Translations under genes and position numbers: made by a program
Shown here: piece after piece, positions 5,924 through 14,212 of the stretch
How positions within the stretch are numbered: position 1 is the first letter of the stretch
Layout: every line of letters starts with the position of its first letter
Notes under the pieces: generated by a model
What the model was told of the DNA's origin: nothing
What the model saw: only the letters and a program-made list of their open reading frames with translations
The model's database searches: none
Assembly (NCBI GenBank): GCA_016188835.1
Contig: JACPHB010000024.1
Location: 1-32,778 of the forward strand
Length of the DNA stretch: 32,778 nt
Source of the DNA: Parcubacteria group bacterium
GTDB taxonomy: Bacteria > Patescibacteriota > Minisyncoccia > UBA10092
Direction of reading: 5' to 3'

Positions 5924-8900
5924 TTGGAAGGGCTTGAGCCGGTGAGAAAAAGACCCGGCATGTATATCGGCTCAACCGGCGTTGACGGTTTGCATCATTT
6001 GATTTGGGAAGTGGTTGACAACTCAATCGACGAAGCCATAGCCGGTTATGCCAAAAATATTGATGTTGTCATTATGCCCGGAAATAAAGTGAAAGTAATC
6101 GATGACGGCCGCGGCATTCCGGTTGAAATGCATAAGCAAACCAAAAAATCGGCTCTTGAAACCGTTATGACAACACTTCACGCCGGCGGCAAATTTGGCG
6201 GCCAGTCGTATAAAGTGTCCGGCGGACTGCACGGCGTCGGCGTTTCGGTTGTTAATGCTCTTTCCAAATGGCTGAAAGCCGAAGTTTGCCGCGATGGCTA
6301 CATTTGGGCTCAGGAATACGAGCGAGGCAAACCCATAACTAAAGTTAAAAAAACTGATAAATGTAAAAAAACCGGCACTACTGTAACTTTTGATCCTGAT
6401 CCGGAGGTGTTTAAGGAAATTACTTTTGATCCCAAAAGAATTTTAGATCACTTAAGAGAACAAGCGTATTTAACCAAGGGGGTAAAAATTGTTTTCCGCG
6501 ATGAAAGATCGGGGGCCTACGCTTCCCATACTTTTTATTTTGACGGCGGGCTGATATCTTTTGTAAAATTTTTGGTTCACGACGAAAAACCGATTCACGA
6601 CAATATTTTTTACATTTCAAAAACCGTTGAAGATATTTTGGTTGAAGCCGCTTTTCAATATACCGAAGATATCCAGCCGGAAGAATTAAGTTTTGCCAAT
6701 AATATCCATACCGGGGAAGGAGGCATGCATTTAACCGGTTTTAGAACGGCGTTAACGAGAACTCTCAATGATTATGCTAAAAAAAATGGTTATGTTAAAG
6801 AATCCGAAGAAAATTTAACCGGCGATGATGTCAGGGAGGGACTTTCGGTGGTGCTCTCCGTAAAGTTGCGAGAACCGCAATTTGAGGGCCAAACCAAAGC
6901 TCGACTGGGAAATCCGGAAGCCCGAACTGCCGTGGAATCGGCGATCGGCGAGAGTTTAGGCGAATGGCTTGAAAAAAATCCAACCGATGCCAGAAAAATT
7001 TTAGAAAAAACAATTTTAGCGTCAAAGGCGAGAAAAGCGGCCAAAGCGGCGAGAGAAACAGTGCTCCGAAAGGGAATTTTGGAAGGGCTGGCCTTGCCGG
7101 GGAAACTTGCCGACTGTTCAAGCAAAGACCCGTCTGAATCGGAACTTTTTATAGTTGAAGGCGATAGCGCCGGAGGCTGTTTTTCTGGTGATTCAAAAAT
7201 CGCTTTGACTGATGGTCGCGATGTTTCTTTTAAAGAACTGGTTGAAGAAGCAAATCAAGGCAGGCAAAATTTTTGTTACACCATAATGGATAATGGGAAC
7301 ATCGGTGTTGCTCCTATATTAAATCCCAGAAAAACCAAGAAAAATACAGAAGTAATAAAAATTATTTTGGATAACGGAAAAGAAATTACATGCACGCCGG
7401 ATCATAGATTTATGTTAAGAAATGGCAATTACAAAGAGGCGAAATATCTAACAAACGAAGATTCGCTGATGCCGCTTAATCGTCAACATTCTCGCTTAGG
7501 CAAAAGAATTGCTATTGAGGGTTATGAAATGATTTTTGACCCGAAAGATAAACGGTGGATTTTTACCCACCGTTTGGCCGATGATTACAATATCCAAAAA
7601 GGTATTTATTCGGTAAAAGATGGCGTTTATCGTCATCATAAAGATTTTAATAAATTAAATAATAATCCCGATAATATAACACGTCTTACCAAAGAAGAGC
7701 ATTTAACTGTTCACCAGAAAATGGCGGAAAGGACTCTCAGGCGGCCGGAGGTTTTAGAAAAATTAAGAGTATTGCGTCAAACGCCGGAGTTCAGAAATAA
7801 AATTAGGGTGAAAATTTTGGCAATGCGTCCCGAATTGAGCAGGCGCGCCAAGAAGCAATGGGAAAATGAAGAATATAAAAAATTCATGGTCAATAAATTT
7901 TTATGTTTTTATCACAGCAATACAGAATATAGAGAAGCAAATAATCAAATGTTAGCTAAATCGCAAAAAGAATATTGGGATAAAAAAGAAAATAGAGAAA
8001 AGCAGGCAGAAAGAGTCAGAAATTTTTTTACCAAATATCCGGATAGAAAAAAATGGCTCTCTAAAATTTCAAAAACTGAATGGGCAAATCTGAGATTGCT
8101 TGCTTGGCGCGCCAAAACAACCAAAAAGCAATGGACTCAAGAATTTAGGAATAAAAGAAAAATAGCATATAACCAGACCTATCTAAGCAAAGGATTAAAA
8201 ACATTGTATGAATTGTATTTTAAAGATAAAAAAATAAATATAATAGATGCATATAACAAACTAAGAAAAGAAAAAAATGATAAAAGTTTAATAAAATTTG
8301 AAACTATTTGTCAGAGATTTTTTGATGGAAGTGAAGAAAAATTAAGAGAAGCAATTATAAATTATAATCATCGGATAAAATCAATATTGCCTTTAAAAGA
8401 GAAGACAGATGTTTATGATATTGAAGTTCCGAAAACGCATAATTTTGCTTTAGATTCAGGAATTTTTGTTCATAACAGCGCAAAGCAAGGAAGAGACAGA
8501 CGGTTTCAGGCGATTTTGCCCTTGCGCGGTAAAATTTTGAATGTTGAAAAAGCGAGAATAGACAAAATATTGGCTTTTAAGGAAATCCGGGCGCTAGTCA
8601 TTGCTTTAGGTACGGCCATTGCCGAGGAGTTTAATATTTCAAAATTACGGTATCATCGGGTTGTAATTATGACCGATGCCGATGTTGACGGCGCTCATAT
8701 CAGAACCCTGCTTTTAACTTTATTTTTTAGGTATTTCCCGGAGCTTATCAATCAAGGCCATATATATATCGCCGAGCCGCCGCTTTATAAAATTTCAAGC
8801 GGCAAACGCGCTGAATATGCTTATACTGATGGAGATAAAGAAGAAATTTTGGGCGCTTTCAAAAAAGATAAAATATTAAACCCAAACATTCAACGATACA

Positions 8901-9097
8901 AAGGTTTGGGGGAAATGAATCCCGAACAGCTTTGGGAAACTACGATGAATCCGGAAAACCGGACCATGAAAAAAGTTACGGTTGAAGACGCCGAAAAAGC
9001 CAACAAGGTTTTTGATATTCTAATGGGCGATGAAGTGGCCCCCCGCAAAAGGTTTATCCAGATGCACGCCAAAACGGTAAAAAATCTTGACATATAA
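5924..9097 (+). CDS. gyrB: DNA gyrase subunit B precursor with intein (true start probably upstream of 5924)
   Basis: [110 protein letters not shown]. Confidence 0.97.
   Translation: [1057 protein letters not shown]
7178..8476 (+). mobile_element. GyrB intein (433 aa) with HNH homing endonuclease motif
   Basis: Insertion between SAGG and SAKQG. Starts [13 protein letters not shown] (block A), then [14 protein letters not shown] (block B), [30 protein letters not shown] (HNH), [14 protein letters not shown] (block F), and ends GIFVHN followed by Ser. Confidence 0.95.
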
Positions 9098-9127
9098 TCA
9101 TAATAATTGTTACAATGGGCTTATTAT

Positions 9128-9147
9128 AAAGCCCGCGGGCTTTTTAA
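9128..9147 (+). terminator. Putative intrinsic terminator between gyrB and secE
   Basis: AAAGCCCGCGGGCTTTTT hairpin with T run. Confidence 0.55.
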
Positions 9148-9163
9148 AATTGGAAACAAACAT

Positions 9164-9352
9164 ATGTTTGAGCAGATAAAACAATATTTTAAAGAAGTCA
9201 GGGTGGAAATGGCTAAAGTAAAGTGGCCCACCAAAAGCGACACTATTAATTACACGATAGTGGTTATTGGCGTTTCGCTCGCGGTGGCGGCGTTTTTGGG
9301 CGCCTTGGATTTTATTTTTACTACAGGATTTAACTTCTTCTTATTTAAATAA
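9164..9352 (+). CDS. secE: Preprotein translocase subunit SecE
   Basis: MFEQIKQYFKEVRVEMAKVKWPTKSDTINYTIVVIGVSLAVAAFLGALDFIF. The start at 9164 is preferred because the longer ORF start includes the terminator hairpin. Confidence 0.92.
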   Translation: MFEQIKQYFKEVRVEMAKVKWPTKSDTINYTIVVIGVSLAVAAFLGALDFIFTTGFNFFLFK

Positions 9353-9898
9353 ATGGCGAAGCAAATTTCAAAAGGCAGAAATTGGTATGTGCTCCACACT
9401 TATTCGGGATATGAAGACGCGGTGGCGCGCAACCTGAAGCAAAGAATTGAATCCTTAGACATGCAGGACAAGATTTTTAATGTTTTGGTTCCCAAGGAAA
9501 AAAAGATTAAAATCAAAAACGGCAAACGGCGCACCATTGAAGAAAAAATTTATCCGGGATATGTTTTGGTAGAAATGATCGTTACCGATGATTCCTGGTA
9601 TGTGGTAAGAAACACGCCGCAGGTAACCGGTTTTATCGGCGCCGGAACGGTGCCCATTCCGGTTTCGCCGGAAGAAATTAAAGAGCTTCAAAAACGAATG
9701 ACTGGCGCCGGCGAATCAAAATATAAAATAGAATTTTCAGTCGGCGATCCGGTAAAAATTGTTGACGGGCCGTTTAAAGATTTTGACGGCAAGGTAAGTG
9801 CCATTGACGAAGAGCGCGGCAAAGTAAAAGTTATGATTTCAATGTTCGGGCGGGAGACGGCGGTGGAACTGGATTCATTGCAAATAAAAAAACTATAA
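9353..9898 (+). CDS. nusG: Transcription termination/antitermination protein NusG
   Basis: NWYVLHTYSGYEDAVARNLKQRIES..., YPGYVLVEMIVTDDSWYVVRNTPQVTGFIG, KOW motif VGDPVKIVDGPFKDFDGKV. Confidence 0.97.
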   Translation: MAKQISKGRNWYVLHTYSGYEDAVARNLKQRIESLDMQDKIFNVLVPKEKKIKIKNGKRRTIEEKIYPGYVLVEMIVTDDSWYVVRNTPQVTGFIGAGTVPIPVSPEEIKELQKRMTGAGESKYKIEFSVGDPVKIVDGPFKDFDGKVSAIDEERGKVKVMISMFGRETAVELDSLQIKKL

Positions 9899-9910
9899 AA
9901 ATGTGGGCAT

Positions 9911-9936
9911 CCGCCTTCGCTAAAGCTTCGGCGAGA
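9911..9936. repeat. Palindromic repeat copy between nusG and rplK
   Basis: CCGCCTTCGCTAAAGCTTCGGCGAGA aligns to the gatA, dnaG and gatC repeats (consensus CCGCCTNCGCCAAAGCTTCGGCGGG). Confidence 0.7.
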
Positions 9937-9978
9937 TAGCTCATATTTTTAACTAAAAATATTAATTTTTAGAAAAAT

Positions 9979-10404
9979 ATGGCAAAGAAAATAAAAACAA
10001 TAATTAAGTTGCAAATTCCGGCGGGGACGGCGACCCCGGCGCCCCCCGTAGGCCCGGCTTTGGGTTCGCATGGCCTTAACATTGGCGAATTCGTCAGCAA
10101 ATTCAATACGGCGACCAAAGATATGGCCGGCGATATCGTTCCGGTAGAAATTACCGTTTTTGAAGACCGAACTTATGAAATGAAGTTTAAAACGTCGCCG
10201 GCGGCGGCTTTGCTTAAAAAAGCGGCGGGTATTGAAAAGGGAAGCGGTAATCCGAAAAAAGAAAAAGTCGGAAAAGTTACAATGACGCAAGTTCGGGAAA
10301 TCGCAGAGAAAAAATTCGTTGATTTAAACGCCAACGATTTAGCGGCGGCTGAAAAAATAATAATGGGAACGGCGCGCTCAATGGGGATTGAAATTGAAAA
10401 GTAA
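9979..10404 (+). CDS. rplK: 50S ribosomal protein L11
   Basis: [39 protein letters not shown]...; C-terminus [26 protein letters not shown]. Confidence 0.97.
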   Translation: MAKKIKTIIKLQIPAGTATPAPPVGPALGSHGLNIGEFVSKFNTATKDMAGDIVPVEITVFEDRTYEMKFKTSPAAALLKKAAGIEKGSGNPKKEKVGKVTMTQVREIAEKKFVDLNANDLAAAEKIIMGTARSMGIEIEK

Positions 10405-10430
10405 TTAAGTTATAATTTTAAAACTTGTGG

Positions 10431-10463
10431 TTCGACGATGCTCACCACTATGAGCTTGTCGAA
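10431..10463. repeat. Small inverted repeat (TTCGAC...GCTCA/TGAGC...GTCGAA)
   Basis: TTCGACGATGCTCACCACTATGAGCTTGTCGAA: outer stem 6 bp, inner stem 5 bp. Confidence 0.65.
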
Positions 10464-10502
10464 TAGTTGCTTAAAAATTTAAAAGTGAAAGGAAGAAGGG
10501 AA

Positions 10503-11051
10503 ATGGAAAAACCGCCAAGATTAACGGTTGATGAATATTTTGATTTAATCGCTTTAATTTTTGCTTGTCGCGGCACTTGCGATCGTTTGCGAACCGCAAC
10601 CGTTATAAGAGATACTGACAATATTTTAATTGCCGGCGGATACAATGGCGCCTTATCCGGATTGTCTCATTGTGATGATATTGGACATCTTATGGTTGAT
10701 AATCATTGTATAAGAACCAATCATGGCGAAGAGAACGCGCTTTTAAATTGCCTTGACTTGTCCCGGATTAAAAATGGCGTAGCTACTATCATCGGTAATC
10801 CATGTTATCCCTGCGCCCGCAAAGTATTAAGTAAAAATATTAAAAGATTACGTTATATCGGCACCTATCATAATCCTTTTGGCGGTGATCATGTAAAAGA
10901 ACTTTGCGACCAAAAAGGCGTTATTATGGAGTTTATTGATGTTAGCGAGGTTTTAAAAACTTTAGAGAAAGCCATTAACTTTCTTCAGGGACCTGGCGGT
11001 GCGTTTAGAAATCTTCCAAAAATTATGATAAAGTTTGAAGAGGGAAAATAA
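10503..11051 (+). CDS. dCMP/cytidine deaminase family protein
   Basis: Zn motifs NHGEENALLNCL (HxE) and GNPCYPCARKVL (PCxxC-type). GGYNGALSG is typical of dCMP deaminase. RBS-like GGAAGAAGGGAA upstream of ATG 10503. Confidence 0.85.
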   Translation: MEKPPRLTVDEYFDLIALIFACRGTCDRLRTATVIRDTDNILIAGGYNGALSGLSHCDDIGHLMVDNHCIRTNHGEENALLNCLDLSRIKNGVATIIGNPCYPCARKVLSKNIKRLRYIGTYHNPFGGDHVKELCDQKGVIMEFIDVSEVLKTLEKAINFLQGPGGAFRNLPKIMIKFEEGK

Positions 11052-11055
11052 TAAA

Positions 11056-11655
11056 ATGAAAATTCCAATCGCAACAATTGGCTTAGTCGGTGAAAAGTGC
11101 GGCGGCAAAGAAACAATTTGCAAATTTTTGGAAGAAGAGCTTGGCAATAAATATTTTTTTGCTCATCATCGCTTTTCGGATACTTTAGTCGAGGTTGTTA
11201 AGGCCTGCCGCCTGCCGATAACACGCGAAAATCTTCAGAAATGTTCTCCCGCTCTGCGCGGAGCTTATGGTTTTGATGTTCTGGCAAACTCGGTTAAAGC
11301 GAGAGTTTTTGAAAGCCAAGCCGACATTATCACGATAGATGGCATTCGCTGGAAAGATGCCGATGTTCCCGTTCTAAGAACCTTGCCGAATAATTTTCTG
11401 GTTTACGTTACTGCGCCCGTAGAAGTTCGTTATGAGCGCGCAAAATTGCGCAGTATGCAATCCGGCCGGACAAGTTATAGTGGTGAGGGCGATTCTTTTG
11501 AGAAATTTTTGCTGGAAGAAAAAGCAATCACCGAATTGGAAATTCCGGATATTGCTAAATTAGCTGATTTCAAAATTGACAATAGTGGAACATTTGAAGA
11601 TTTAAGATCGCAAGTCCGAAAATTTATTGTTGAAAAACTAAAAATCAATCCCTAA
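11056..11655 (+). CDS. P-loop nucleotide kinase-like (dNMP kinase / dephospho-CoA kinase-like fold)
   Basis: IGLVGEKCGGKETICKFLEEELG (Walker A-like GxxxxGK[ET]) followed by ITIDGIRWKDADVPVLR and LVYVTAPVEVRYERAKLR. Confidence 0.65.
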   Translation: MKIPIATIGLVGEKCGGKETICKFLEEELGNKYFFAHHRFSDTLVEVVKACRLPITRENLQKCSPALRGAYGFDVLANSVKARVFESQADIITIDGIRWKDADVPVLRTLPNNFLVYVTAPVEVRYERAKLRSMQSGRTSYSGEGDSFEKFLLEEKAITELEIPDIAKLADFKIDNSGTFEDLRSQVRKFIVEKLKINP

Positions 11656-11668
11656 AAGGAGGAAACCG

Positions 11669-12298
11669 ATGTCGCATAAATATCCGGGGAAGCTGATTCT
11701 TTTTGAGGGATGCGAGGGATCCGGTAAATCTACATTGATAAAAGCGCTTGGCGAAATTTTACGGGAAAAAGATTATAATGTGGTTGAAACTAAAGAACCA
11801 AATGGTCTCGCTCGCGATATTTTGCTTAACCCCGACCATTTTCTAACTCCCCGGGAAGAACTGGCAATTTTTATTGACGGCCGAGCCGAGCATTTTTCCG
11901 AAACAATAATTCCCGCTCTTCTAAAGGGAGATATTATCCTTTGTGACCGCTCGTCGCCCTCCACCATCGCTTATCAGCACTATGGTCGGGGGCTTGACCT
12001 TACCGATATTCTTATTAGAGATGCAAAAGCAAGGCAAAACGTCAATTTTGACCTGATAATTCTTCTTGATATTAATCCGGAAATCGATTTAGAGCGCAAG
12101 AAACCGGAAACTCGGTTTGAACTCGAAGCGATAAATTTCCATCATTGCGTTCGCAACGGTTATCTTGAGCAAGCGGAAAACGATCCCGATGGTAAATGGA
12201 TGGTTATTGACGCCTCTAAGGACGCAGGTATTGTTTGCCTAGAGGCGCTTGATGCTATATATAAATTATTGGCCAAAAGGGGGAAAGAAATTGCATAA
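11669..12298 (+). CDS. tmk: Thymidylate kinase
   Basis: LILFEGCEGSGKSTLIKALGEIL, VVETKEPNG, DIILCDRSSPSTIAYQHYGRGL, LIILLDINPEIDLERKK. Strong SD AAAGGAGGAAACCG upstream. Confidence 0.9.
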   Translation: MSHKYPGKLILFEGCEGSGKSTLIKALGEILREKDYNVVETKEPNGLARDILLNPDHFLTPREELAIFIDGRAEHFSETIIPALLKGDIILCDRSSPSTIAYQHYGRGLDLTDILIRDAKARQNVNFDLIILLDINPEIDLERKKPETRFELEAINFHHCVRNGYLEQAENDPDGKWMVIDASKDAGIVCLEALDAIYKLLAKRGKEIA

Positions 12299-13082
12299 AG
12301 TAGAGCCTAAAGTATTTCTAATTGGCGAAACGCGCATTCAAGAAGATGAATTAGGACTCTATCTTGATCACATTGGTGTTTCAGAATGGACTTCAGATGC
12401 TCCTTCTGATATTGAGAAAATCGTTGAGGTGATGGGTCGTCTTTGCTACAAGAGTTTTAAACCAGGTTTAAATCCTAATGTCGTTAAAATTCGCGAACAT
12501 AATGATGAATATTTGGCCAATGTGATAAACATTAAACATGGTTCGGTAATTGAGCATGGAATGCTTAATTTTATACTGGCCGATGTCAGCCGCGTTTTTA
12601 CTCATGAATTGGTTCGCCATCGCGTAGGAGTTGCCATTTCACAAGAAAGCTTGCGGTTTGTTCGGCTTACCAATCTTGGCTTTTGGATGCCTTCAGTTTT
12701 TAAGAATCACCCGCGATCTGAAGAAATTATGCGATTTGTTATTGAAAAAGTTGAATTTATGGAACGATGGCAGGTTGAGCTTGCCGAAATGCTTGATATT
12801 GCTAATGAAAAAGACTTTGAAGTGAAAAAGAAACTTACCTCGGCAATGCGACGCATAGCGCCGATTGGTCTTGCCACTACAATCGGTTGGTCGGTAAACG
12901 TTCGAACTTTGCGTCATGTTATTGAAATGCGCACTCATCCGGGAGCCGAAGAAGAAATTCGCTTGGTTTTTGGCAAGATTGCTGAAAAAGTAAAAATGCG
13001 ATACCCCAATCTTTTCTCCGACTATGAATTGAAAATTGTTGATGATCTGCCTTATTACGAAACTAAGAATTCAAAAGTTTAA
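12291..13082 (+). CDS. thyX: FAD-dependent thymidylate synthase (ThyX), TTG start likely
   Basis: GRLCYKSFKPG, HGSVIEHGMLNFILADVSRVFTHELVRHRVGVAISQESLRFVRL, NVRTLRHVIEMRTHPGAEEEIR. AGGGGGAAAG precedes TTG 12291, which overlaps the end of tmk. Confidence 0.88.
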   Translation: MHKVEPKVFLIGETRIQEDELGLYLDHIGVSEWTSDAPSDIEKIVEVMGRLCYKSFKPGLNPNVVKIREHNDEYLANVINIKHGSVIEHGMLNFILADVSRVFTHELVRHRVGVAISQESLRFVRLTNLGFWMPSVFKNHPRSEEIMRFVIEKVEFMERWQVELAEMLDIANEKDFEVKKKLTSAMRRIAPIGLATTIGWSVNVRTLRHVIEMRTHPGAEEEIRLVFGKIAEKVKMRYPNLFSDYELKIVDDLPYYETKNSKV

Positions 13083-13105
13083 CCCTGCTATTGCAGGGTA
13101 TTTTC
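13082..13105 (+). terminator. Putative intrinsic terminator downstream of thyX
   Basis: ACCCTGC-TATT-GCAGGGT followed by ATTTTC. Confidence 0.55.
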
Positions 13106-13174
13106 TTGCCATTTTTTAATTATTATGTTAAAAAGTATAAAATTATTTGTTCGTTTACAATAAGGAGAATGGAA

Positions 13175-14212
13175 ATGAAGTTAGTGTTCACTTCTGGAAT
13201 TTCCGGCTGTGATCGGAAAAGATACTGCGGGGATTTCGTTGAGTATAGCAATGGCCGTAACAAACAGATAGAAGTTTTTGATGTCGGTCAGATGATGATT
13301 CGGCAGGCTGCTGATACCGGATATCCGATAAATCTTAAAAATATTACCCATGCCGATAAGGCCTTTCTTGCGGCATTGCGCTCGGCCATATTTACAAAGA
13401 TTGCAAATGAAATTAAGACGCACTTATTCAATTATGATGCCGTTATTATTAATATGCACGGCTGGCTGTTTGGAAAAGAAATTTTTTGGCTGACTTACGA
13501 CAGATTTCTTGATCGTTTTCTTAATGAATTTCCAGTTGATCTGTACATCACTTTTATTGATGATTTCCGGCACATCTATAGTCGCTTGACCCAAAGAGAG
13601 CAGTGGGAAGGTGAAAAGCTTACCTTTACGAAAATTCTCTGTTGGCAGAATATTGAGGTTGAGTTTATAAGAGGGATGGCAAATACTAAACATAAACCAT
13701 TTTTTGCTTTGCCCACCGGCCAGCCTACTTGGACTCTTTATAAACTGATTTTTCATCCGGAAATTGAAACCCTGTATATAAAAATGCCGATTTCTCATTT
13801 TAGAGCGCCGGAAAAACGAGCGATTATAGATGATTTCATTAAAGAATTAGACAAGCCGTTTAACGTTTTTAGTCCGCTCTCTGTTGAAGTTGTCGGCGTA
13901 ACCCCGGTTGATAAGTTTGATGACGAAGAAATACAAACTATTGACAATCATGTTGTAAACCGAGATTTAGATTGGTTTGTGGAACAATGTGATTTTGGCG
14001 TTAATATCTGGCCCGCGGTGGTCCCTTCGCCGGGAGTTGACCATGAAACCCATCGCAGTTATATCAGAACAAAGGAAGAGTGGACTATTTATCTTGGCAA
14101 AGAAAGAAGCCCTTTTATATCATTCTTCAATACCGGTTTTTTCAAGAGTCAAGAGGAATTTTTTGAATTCGTTTATAAGAAATATCCCGAAAGGAAGAAC
14201 TTCTTATGGTAA
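13175..14212 (+). CDS. Uncharacterised protein with degenerate P-loop (possible inactive nucleotide kinase-like)
   Basis: MKLVFTSGISGCDRKRYCGDFVEY resembles an AdK-type N-terminal beta-strand/P-loop without the GK[ST]. Later YDAVIINMHGWLF. SD AAGGAG lies 7 nt upstream of ATG 13175. Confidence 0.5.
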   Translation: MKLVFTSGISGCDRKRYCGDFVEYSNGRNKQIEVFDVGQMMIRQAADTGYPINLKNITHADKAFLAALRSAIFTKIANEIKTHLFNYDAVIINMHGWLFGKEIFWLTYDRFLDRFLNEFPVDLYITFIDDFRHIYSRLTQREQWEGEKLTFTKILCWQNIEVEFIRGMANTKHKPFFALPTGQPTWTLYKLIFHPEIETLYIKMPISHFRAPEKRAIIDDFIKELDKPFNVFSPLSVEVVGVTPVDKFDDEEIQTIDNHVVNRDLDWFVEQCDFGVNIWPAVVPSPGVDHETHRSYIRTKEEWTIYLGKERSPFISFFNTGFFKSQEEFFEFVYKKYPERKNFLW

